This document shows positions 6,301-10,713 of a DNA stretch of 10,713 nt, in pieces. A model generated the notes under the pieces. It searched no databases. It was not told where the DNA came from and saw only the letters and a list, made by a program, of their open reading frames with translations. The stretch's first letter is position 1, and each line of letters begins with the position of its first letter. Source of the DNA: Saccoglossus kowalevskii (lineage: Eukaryota; Hemichordata; Enteropneusta; Harrimaniidae); NCBI RefSeq assembly GCF_000003605.2, contig NW_003156245.1, forward strand, positions 36,906-47,618, given 5' to 3'. The position numbers and the translations under genes were made by a program.

Positions 6301-8707
6301 GGTATATCAGAACCGCTGCGAGTGACGATAGCACATTCATTATCCCCGGGTGTACTATACACATCACCAATCCACAATATATCGTAATCACGCTCTGTTT
6401 CAAATGATTGAAAATCGACCTGTATGTTTAAAAAAATACTAATATATAGGGAAGAAATGCATTGGTAGGCTAGATATAGTATGTACTGACGTAACTATAT
6501 TAAAGCGGGAGTGTCGTCACCTACGCATGCGTCATGTGGCCAAAGCGTGTCATTGTTTACAAACAAGCGTCTACCCATGAGCCTTTGCGTTCTTAGCGTA
6601 CGATGTTATCATCGCTTGGTACTCAATTCCCACGCGTGCGCAGGTGACGACCCTCTCGCTTTAAACATTATAATACCGTTCGTTGTCCGTATTTTGAAAC
6701 GCCGCATTCTAATGTCGATGGGTATCACGTGCGGCCCTGTTATTAGACAACAATAGGGCGGTGTCTCACGTTTGTATAAACAGTTTAAACAACAAGAAAT
6801 CAGTGTCGTTTTTCATGCGTATGTTCGCATGTCGTGCACTCGTGATCTTCTCTGAAGTAAGTGAGATACAAGCTATTATGTTTTGATAGTCCCATGGTAT
6901 TATTATGGATATAAAGGGCTCCTCACTAACCATTATTTTATGATAACAAGGTTCGGACAGGGTACTTGCTTAAATAATGGGCGAAACTTTGTCTTTGTTA
7001 TTGCACACACCACCGTTCTTGCCCTGCCGCAGGTATCATTAAATGGTATGTTATCATTTACCTGTATGTTACACTCAGTATTCTCTGTTGATATCGCCCA
7101 CATACATGTAACTAAAATTGGATATAACTCCGGATACGACGGTGATGTAATTATTATATTTTCTGTATCGTCAATAGTTAGTTCTCGAGAACAGTTGTAA
7201 ACAGGAATCATAAAATCTAACATAATATACAAATGAAACATTTTTTCTTTATATATATATATACATATATTCAAGCAAACATGATTAGATGGATGTTAAA
7301 AAAATATATAATACAAACCACACTTAACGCATTTAGCAATTATAAAGTTGTGATATTATTGCTATGTATTCTGTTGAAACGAGGTTTTTTTCGCAACGTG
7401 CTTATCTGATATACTGTGTGCCCTGAGATTATTAATCTCACCTGTGCCTTCTTGAATAAGATCGCCACGACGATCTATATAGGCTAAACACCAATTATCA
7501 TGATGGTGAGAAGAAGAAGTGAGTTAAGATTATATAACCAACGCATAAATTGCATAATAACTATGAAAGCGGCATAATTATAGGATTTAATAAAGATTTT
7601 TTTGTTATCTGGGAGTTCAATCTTACCTGTATAATTGCTTGTAGTAGCTGTGATTCGGTATTTCGTGAAACAAATAGCATGATGCAATTAATCACAATAA
7701 TTGTCACACACTGAAGAATAAGAGTGTGTTTTCAAATGTTGCGCGCGCGTTGTGACTGTTTTATTTACTTCTTTTCAAATATTGTATATATTTTTGCAAA
7801 TATTACACCATGGGTTGTAGAATAAATACAGATAAATAGCAGGAAGTGACGTACAGTTAGATTCCCTTACCCAGCAATGTCGCAGAAAGAAGAATCACAA
7901 ATCCATGATACTGGAATGAGTTATCGCTCTTAAAAGCAATAAGAACTGGAGACTCAACTATTAGCGGTTCTAGTATGCTGTTGCCGCTATGATAGAGAAA
8001 CGTTGTATTCATTTCTTGAGGGGTGCTATCGGGGTTTCCAACCCATAAGTAGTCAAATCTTTCCTCCGTTTCGAAGAACAGCAGCTCTATCTATTGTATC
8101 CGGAAAAATGACCAAAATGATAATAAATTTGGAAAATTTAAATATATATAATATGAATATAATAAATACATAATTTTTAATCAGTGAATTTTTCTCTTTG
8201 GGTGCCATAATTGTTCTAATTTTGTGACATTTTGCTTGCTTTTATATATGTATTTTTTGACAATTTTGGATCAAATGGGCGCAATTCTCCATAGGATACA
8301 AGTTTTGATCAACATTCCGAGAAAATATTATTAACAATTTATGTCAGTTCTAAATTTGTGAATATAGATGAAAGTTGTCTTTGGTGCTCACAGTTCTAAG
8401 TAACATACTTTGATGTGATCTTCGAGATCTTCAGTCCTCACATGCCATGTACAGGAATGTTTATTTGGATAAAAATCTGGATACTCAGGCGATGTAATAT
8501 TGATCTCTCCTCCACTGGGAACAATCAGATTCTGATGACAGCCTAAGTATGGAATAATATGTTGATTTTTTGTTACCAATGTGTGTGATTGAATATGAAC
8601 ACATATACCCCAATTCAACGCTATACACTCGCTGATGGTATTGCATTGCATGAGGCAACGTCTTTGATCATAATAATGGCTTGGAGTTGTGTATACAATC
8701 ACAACAA
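3275..8707 (-). CDS. Multi-CUB extracellular protein gene, partial, exon set
   Basis: This entry spans the whole - strand gene; the exons are listed separately. In transcript order it holds a PAN/apple-like segment, CUB C (8542-8409 + 8090-7871), CUB B (7216-7062 + 6419-6200), CUB A (4546-4401 + 4248-4038) and CUB D (3694-3546 + 3364-3275, ending in TAG). CUB domains are about 110-residue beta-sandwich modules of secreted and membrane proteins. All four begin in phase 1, have an internal phase-0 intron, and A, B and C end in phase 1, so whole domains can be duplicated or skipped without shifting frame. Each keeps the first cysteine pair and an SP.YP...YP core, then a shared LW(I/V)G motif; all three complete domains also have an (H/R)SG motif where ordinary CUBs have the YCG cysteine. 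No start codon or signal peptide is visible, so the 5' end lies right of this span. Function beyond extracellular binding is unknown. Confidence 0.8.
3546..3694 (-). CDS. CUB D, first-half exon
   Basis: Acceptor CATAAG, phase 1; donor CAG|GTACAG, phase 0; 149 bases and 49 whole codons. It reads IANDTCGSQLTVPESGY, then VTTPDYPAVYP and VVCTWFISTEDNAYNIQ. The two canonical first CUB cysteines (DTC, VVC) and the PDYP...YP turn are present, and NDT is a possible glycosylation site. The frame joins that of CUB A without a break. The next intron is 181 bases. Confidence 0.78.
3868..4000 (+). mobile_element. tRNA-derived SINE head or tRNA-like relic
   Basis: A GC-richer patch within the intron between CUB A and CUB D. 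It contains GTGGCTAGGTGCTC at 3907-3920, resembling an RNA polymerase III A box, and GGTCGAATCTC at 3949-3959, resembling a B box (GGTTCGANTCC), about 30 bases apart as in tRNA genes. A short GTACA/TGTAC pairing could be the acceptor stem, and ten Ts at 3990-3999 could terminate Pol III transcription. Stems are too degenerate for a working tRNA, and I cannot assign an anticodon. The 3' end and target duplications are not clear, so the borders are approximate. Confidence 0.45.
4038..4248 (-). CDS. CUB A, second-half exon
   Basis: Acceptor TTCTAG, phase 0 in; donor G|GTAATT, phase 1 out; 211 bases. It reads IEFQFFKTEGGYELLWIGD, then YSDPGGNQGAILQHSG and SPIRLVFSSDGDTHDIGFEI. The hydrophobic strands, F.SD turn and closing GF strand are the C-terminal half of a CUB. 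There is no cysteine at either of the usual third and fourth positions (GGYE and HSG). The middle acidic residue of the usual calcium site is Glu (YEL) rather than the Asp seen in domains B, C and D. Confidence 0.85.
4401..4546 (-). CDS. CUB A, first-half exon
   Basis: Acceptor TTGTCAG, phase 1; donor GAG|GTAAGC, phase 0; 146 bases, 48 whole codons. It reads ANVTVCYQELIIPNGG, then VTSPGYPNDYPDDITCTW and SYDSWYSIE. Cysteines one and two, the SPGYP...YP turn and the C.W strand are diagnostic of CUB domains. NVT is a likely glycosylation site. The 152-base intron after it separates the two halves at a position equivalent to that in the other copies. Confidence 0.88.
4794..4841 (-). CDS. Candidate phase 1-1 exon or alternative last exon in the CUB gene
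   Basis: It has one of the best acceptors in the window, a pyrimidine-rich run ending TTTTTGCAG, entered in phase 1 as required after CUB B. It reads DANMSHPCDEGNHVLK, with the first codon completed from CUB B. A donor-like T|GTATAT after 48 bases would leave in phase 1 and join CUB A in frame. If that donor is not used, the frame continues through KCIWLSCCSQDQ to TAA at 4759-4761, giving an alternative C-terminus after CUB B. No domain is recognised. Splice-site quality and phase are the only support. Confidence 0.35.
4842..6199. other. Long intron between CUB B and CUB A
   Basis: This is most of a 1653-base - strand intron that begins at the donor next to 6200 and ends at 4547. It is AT-rich except near 5650-5810 and 5930-6115, which are described separately. 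No CUB-type exon is present in it. Confidence 0.55.
5935..6115 (-). mobile_element. GC-rich insert, possibly a SINE-like repeat
   Basis: This block is clearly richer in G+C than the flanks. On the - strand it starts with a TATCTCGTTGAGAGCG-like A box, followed by GGTTCAGTCCC, a B-box-like motif set in a small hairpin with a seven-base loop. The spacing between the boxes is shorter than in a normal tRNA. I see no clear target duplication or tail. It may be a degraded tRNA-derived element, or simply a GC-rich intronic patch. Confidence 0.27.
6200..6419 (-). CDS. CUB B, second-half exon
   Basis: Acceptor AACATACAG, phase 0; donor G|GTAATA, phase 1; 220 bases. It reads VDFQSFETERDYDILWIGD, then YSTPGDNECAIVTRSG and SPIHIMFNSDSSIHGGGFEL. 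It shows the full CUB C-terminal half, with Glu (FETE), Asp (YDI) and Asp (NSD) at the usual calcium-site positions. The usual third and fourth cysteines are missing, but there is a non-standard cysteine in NECAI, which could pair with another unusual one (TECNIQ) in the first half. Confidence 0.87.
6500..6664. mobile_element. 157-bp MITE with 29-bp terminal inverted repeats and TTAA duplication
   Basis: The element body is 6504-6660. Its left end starts AGCGGGAGTGTCGTCACC and its right end, read on the other strand, starts AGCGAGAGGGTCGTCACC. Over 29 bases the two ends match at 25 positions. Both ends are flanked by TTAA, at 6500-6503 and 6661-6664, as expected for a TTAA-specific transposase such as the piggyBac group, although the ends do not begin with the CCY usual there. 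There is no room for a transposase. It lies in the intron splitting CUB B, well away from the splice sites. An 81-codon open frame overlapping it is incidental. Confidence 0.85.
7062..7216 (-). CDS. CUB B, first-half exon
   Basis: Acceptor TATGTTAG, phase 1; donor CAG|GTAAAT, phase 0; 155 bases, 51 whole codons. It reads FMIPVYNCSRELTIDDTE, then TSPSYPELYPILVTCMW and STENTECNIQ. Cysteines one and two and the SPSYP...YP turn identify the N-terminal half of a CUB. An additional cysteine (TEC) is unique to this copy. The intron that follows is 642 bases and contains the MITE. Confidence 0.87.
7424..7440. promoter_or_regulatory. Hairpin overlapping the splice donor of the RGD mini-exon
   Basis: TGAGATTATTAATCTCA is a perfect inverted repeat with eight-base arms. 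On the - strand it begins at the second base of the donor (G|GTGAGA) of the candidate exon 7442-7483. A six-pair stem with a five-base loop could hide the U1 binding site. A regulatory role is inferred only. Confidence 0.35.
7442..7483 (-). CDS. Candidate 42-nt RGD-encoding cassette exon between CUB C and CUB B
   Basis: A pyrimidine-rich tract (CACTTCTTCTTCTCACC) lies about 25 bases before acceptor GTGTTTAG, and the donor is CAG|GTGAGA. The 42 bases are open in phase 1-1 and read YIDRRGDLIQEGT, with split codons giving Ala in front and Asp behind when joined to CUBs C and B. The exon can be included or skipped without shifting frame. It would lengthen the linker between two CUB domains with an exposed RGDL, the core of many integrin ligands. 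A 42-base open stretch can occur by chance, so the call rests on splice sites, phase and position. Confidence 0.4.
7627..7647 (-). CDS. Candidate 21-nt micro-exon between CUB C and CUB B
   Basis: The donor ACAG|GTAAGA is excellent and lies 6-7 codons after a CACAG acceptor. The 21 bases are phase 1-1 and encode TTSNYT plus split codons, including an NYT glycosylation sequon suited to an extracellular linker. The acceptor's pyrimidine tract is weak. It may be a micro-exon or a decoy donor. Confidence 0.25.
7871..8090 (-). CDS. CUB C, second-half exon
   Basis: Acceptor ATACAATAG, phase 0; donor G|GTAAGG, phase 1; 220 bases, the same length as in CUB B. It reads IELLFFETEERFDYLWVGN, then STPQEMNTTFLYHSG and SPVLIAFKSDNSFQYHGF. 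It keeps Glu, Asp and Asp at the calcium-site positions (FETE, FDY, KSD), has no cysteines at all, and shows HSG where ordinary CUB domains have YCG. NTT is a possible glycosylation site. Confidence 0.87.
8409..8542 (-). CDS. CUB C, first-half exon
   Basis: It reads GCHQNLIVPSGGEINITSPE, then YPDFYPNKHSCTWHVRTED to donor AAA|GTATGT in phase 0. With acceptor ATACTTAG in phase 1 it is 134 bases, 44 whole codons. Cysteines one and two and the SPEYP...YP turn mark a CUB N-terminal half; NIT is a sequon. Upstream the same frame stays open into the PAN-like segment, so the exon may instead begin further right, with no intron at 8543-8608. The following intron is 318 bases. Confidence 0.86.
8609..8707 (-). 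CDS. PAN/apple-like cysteine segment upstream of CUB C
   Basis: The open frame reads HYYDQRRCLMQCNTISEC followed by IALNW. The spacing C-x3-C-x5-C-x-A-x-x-W resembles the central helix of PAN/apple domains, which bind proteins or carbohydrates in extracellular proteins. A phase-1 acceptor (CTATATAG) and a phase-1 donor (G|GTATAT) would make it a 99-base exon. Alternatively the frame continues without splicing through GICVHIQSH into CUB C, and that stretch would supply a fourth cysteine. The rest of a PAN domain is not seen, so it may be only one exon of it. The domain call is by eye from few residues. Confidence 0.4.
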
Positions 8708-9240
8708 CTATATAGTTGAAAATACCCCTACAACTAAAAACAACTGAAACTATGTGTCAACAAACTAGTGATAACATCATATCTAAACGATGTACACATT
8801 CATACTTGTGAACGGGAATTTACAAGTACAAGAACGCAATAACAAACAAACAATCGACAAATGCATATTCACCCGCAAGTACACCATATTTTCAAATTAG
8901 TGACAGCTAATTATGGAACCTCAAGAAAGAACGATAACGTATACATATATATTACATGTATTTGGCGAGATCGTTTTTGTTTTTGATATTGATATATACA
9001 GGATCATCATGACACCTATGTGTTATCAATTCGTATGTAGACACTATCAATGCATATTCATATTCAGTGCAATGCTATACGTACAATATAAACTGAAATC
9101 TCACCATTGTTGGAACTATTTCCTTCCCATGACTCTGTTGACATGTCTCTTACTGACGTATTGTAATTCTCTGTACCGATGCCCGTACTTCCTTCTTATA
9201 TTAATAATTCCTATGAATGGCAGATAAATATGAAAGACAC
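8708..9240. other. Upstream part of the CUB gene, no firm exon
   Basis: No firm gene is seen. A + strand open frame of 104 codons at 8913-9227 is hydrophobic but has no domain signal, and I treat it as chance. One candidate - strand linker exon (9105-9194) is listed separately. Confidence 0.45.
9105..9194 (-). CDS. Candidate Ser/Thr/Asn-rich linker exon (weak)
   Basis: Between AATATAAG and G|GTGAGA there are 90 bases open in phase 1-1, which would fit in front of the PAN-like exon. The product is rich in S, T, N and G, for example GTENYNTSVRD and WEGNSSNN, with two sequons (NTS, NSS), as in extracellular linkers. The acceptor has a poor pyrimidine tract and no domain is visible, so this is only a possibility. 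Confidence 0.2.
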
Positions 9241-9241
9241 G

Positions 9242-9640
9242 TTTTAAATTGTACCAACCACGGACCACAGATACGAGTACACAATTCAAACCGCACATAC
9301 CATATACATACGAGTATATGATTTAACCCACGCCAACCACGTATTTATGAGTATACGAATTCGACCACAGAAATCATATATACGTGAATAGATAATTTAA
9401 ACCACACGAACCACATATGCATAAGTATATGATCTAAACAACACCAACCACATTTATATGAATGTATGATTTCAACCGCACAATCACATTTATATGAGTA
9501 TATGGCCCACATATATATATGTCTGACTTGGACCACACCAATTACATATGTATGTAAGTATGATTTCGACCATATATATACACGAGTATGTATATATGGA
9601 TATATGAATATATAATTTAAACTTTATGAACCACATACTA
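9242..9640. repeat. Minisatellite, diverged 37-bp tandem units
   Basis: Units begin near ATTTAAACCACACCAACCAC and continue with an ATATATGAGTATATG-like half. Four consecutive units of exactly 37 bases are 9321-9357, 9358-9394, 9395-9431 and 9432-9468. Further copies on both sides are more diverged or carry TA-rich insertions, for about ten units in all. Since 37 is not a multiple of three, open frames across the array, such as those on the - strand at 9345-9536 and 9490-9882, are by-products. The array ends about 140 bases before ORF1 of the retroelement. Confidence 0.85.
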
Positions 9641-9781
9641 CGTTGAATGATGGCGTCCATTGTAGTGCGCGCGTAATTTGAATGCTCTACAAGTAACAGG
9701 CGTTTTGACAGTTTATACATCATATATATCAGTAAATTCATATATAATACTGTTGTGAATGTATACGGAATGGAGTAAACC

Positions 9782-10433
9782 ATGGCTGATACCAAGAAAG
9801 TGGTGAAATCCAACGTTAATGAAGATTTTATATACGACACGCCGAGTATAGTAACAGTGAATAATCCTCCGATGGCTGCCATTCAAGCTGACGAAAATAT
9901 TCACATCGACTTTATGTACGACTACAAAATAGATAGCTCAGTACCAACCAACATGATATTCAAAACTACGACAGTGAGGCTACCGTTTTGGATCAAAGCA
10001 GCGAAAAAAAGATATACAGACGAGTACTGTGAAGAAAAAGATATGATATCGGAATGGAAAGATACTAACGCGGTGGGTAAGATGGCTGTCCTTGTGCTAT
10101 AGAAAGACCGTAAGGAAAAACAACGCAAATACGTGGTACTAACATTCAATACCAAAGGAGGAATTATGATTCAAGGTGAAAACTTTGCAGACTGGGCAGA
10201 AATAGATTATTTAGAGCTAAAAAACGATGTAGCGAAAAAAAATGATTAGCGAAAGTATTGTAAATAAAACAGCGAACAAAGAAACTCGGAAACAAGATGG
10301 CGGCACTGATAACGTAACAACATGTGAGTAGACTAACAAAGCAGAAGATATAAACAAGAATAGTGAACAAGGAAATAAACAAGTAAGTGAAGAAACTACA
10401 GTAAATGTTGCTACTGATAATAATATGCTATGA
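9782..10433 (+). pseudogene. LINE ORF1-like protein, broken
   Basis: ATG at 9782 has good start context (AAACCATGG). The first 106 codons begin MADTKKVVKSNVNEDF and include VRLPFWIKAAKKRY, then stop at TAG 10100-10102. The same frame continues at once with RKYVVLTF, TKGGIMIQGENFADW and DYLELKN to TAG 10247-10249. The TKG.I.IQG..F..W block is, from memory, a recurrent feature of ORF1 proteins in invertebrate LINEs, thought to act with element RNA. After a run of eight A (10235-10242) another frame carries a K/N/E/T-rich tail with one stop (10329-10331) to TGA 10431-10433, suggesting a one-base indel in the A run. The function assignment is by resemblance only. Confidence 0.55.
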
Positions 10434-10451
10434 AACTGACAAATAGGCTGA

Positions 10452-10713
10452 ACATTCCCACTCCAATTCGTAATACCAATATATGGAATTTTCCAAGACT
10501 TAGAAACGTATTTTCCGGAAACTGGTAAAATATCATTTCGTGACTACTCCAAACTTGATATAATCAAATTTAAAAATGAACTTGAAAGTCAGAACTGGTC
10601 CGATGTGTATAATAGTAACGATGTTGATAATGTATATGACGCATTCTCTGGCACTTTTTTGAATATTTGTAACAAACATGCCCCTCTCATTACCAAACAA
10701 ATTGGTTCCCACA
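10452..10713 (+). pseudogene. LINE ORF2 fragment, linker before the reverse transcriptase
   Basis: This frame is open for 87 codons to the edge. From about 10505 it reads TGKISFRDYSKLDIIKFKN, ESQNWSDVYNSNDVD, YDAFSGTFLNICNKHAPLI. The pattern FR.Y..LD...FK..L....W..V....DV...YD.F...F......HAPL is the usual linker between endonuclease and reverse transcriptase in LINE ORF2 proteins. The reverse transcriptase motifs would lie beyond the window. The endonuclease is missing upstream, where the frame is closed by TGA at 10449-10451. Confidence 0.7.

Larger units (their letters stand above)
9782..10713 (+). mobile_element. Decayed non-LTR (LINE-type) retrotransposon, partial
   Basis: An ORF1-like frame begins at 9782 and a piece of ORF2 lies at 10452-10713, the element leaving the window on the right. 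The apurinic endonuclease normally at the start of ORF2, about 230 residues, is absent; only a few bases separate the end of ORF1 from the ORF2 remnant. The copy has in-frame stops and a likely frameshift, so it is inactive. The 5' end may lie between 9640 and 9781 or include the minisatellite. The clade cannot be fixed without the reverse transcriptase. Confidence 0.65.

Noticed and set aside
6511-6756. + strand open frame of 81 codons
   Set aside because: It covers the MITE and its right flank; the product has no recognisable feature.
6735-6758. Hairpin CCCTGTTATT / AACAATAGGG
   Set aside because: Imperfect, short and intronic, with no other sign of a regulatory RNA or terminator.
7246-7270. 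TA-repeat tract near the CUB B acceptor
   Set aside because: A simple microsatellite, common in this AT-rich DNA and with no further signal.
8913-9227. + strand open frame of 104 codons with a hydrophobic product
   Set aside because: No domain, odd residue composition, no splice or polyadenylation context, and it overlaps AT-rich DNA where such frames arise by chance.
9345-9904. Several - strand open frames over the minisatellite and the start of LINE ORF1
   Set aside because: They are translations of the 37-bp repeat in rotating frames, or antisense shadows of ORF1.
1-10713. CRISPR array, bacterial operon or defence system
   Set aside because: No spaced identical repeats of CRISPR type, no prokaryotic gene organisation, and clear spliceosomal introns.

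Overview
The window looks like animal nuclear DNA, most likely from an invertebrate such as a lophotrochozoan or other marine metazoan. It is AT-rich, has no bacterial operon structure or Shine-Dalgarno sites, carries short coding blocks bounded by GT...AG introns, and contains retroelement and MITE debris. I cannot name the species. Exon calls rest on reading frame, splice-site sequence, intron phase and visible domain motifs; nothing here was checked against a database.

Layout. (1) 1-970, + strand: a small intron-containing gene remnant for a helical-repeat (TPR-like) protein. Its coding signal moves through all three frames in the last exon, so it is probably a pseudogene; a polyadenylation signal follows. 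(2) 971-3274: mostly featureless AT-rich DNA with one short splice-flanked candidate exon. (3) 3275-8707, - strand: the main gene, an extracellular multi-CUB protein read right to left. Three CUB domains (called C, B, A) are complete and a fourth (D) stops part-way. Every domain is built from two exons with intron phases 1-0-1. A PAN/apple-like cysteine segment precedes CUB C. The introns hold several small phase 1-1 candidate exons, one encoding an RGD tripeptide. (4) Inside the introns: a 157-bp MITE with 29-bp inverted repeats and TTAA duplications, a tRNA-like SINE head, and a GC-rich block of unknown origin. (5) About 9242-9640: a minisatellite of 37-bp units. (6) 9782-10713, + strand: a decayed non-LTR (LINE-type) retrotransposon, with ORF1 broken by stops and a likely frameshift, then the linker of ORF2 just before the reverse transcriptase; the endonuclease part is missing. 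The element runs off the right edge.

How it fits together. The CUB protein is probably secreted or displayed on the cell surface, with CUB modules used for protein or glycan contacts. The domains keep the first CUB disulfide pair and mostly keep the acidic calcium-site residues, but have lost the second disulfide, and they appear to have arisen by duplication of a two-exon cassette. Neither its first exon (signal peptide) nor a certain last exon is in the window. The parts most worth checking are the truncated fourth CUB, the RGD mini-exon whose splice donor lies in a hairpin, and the optional phase-1 exons, which could together give several isoforms.
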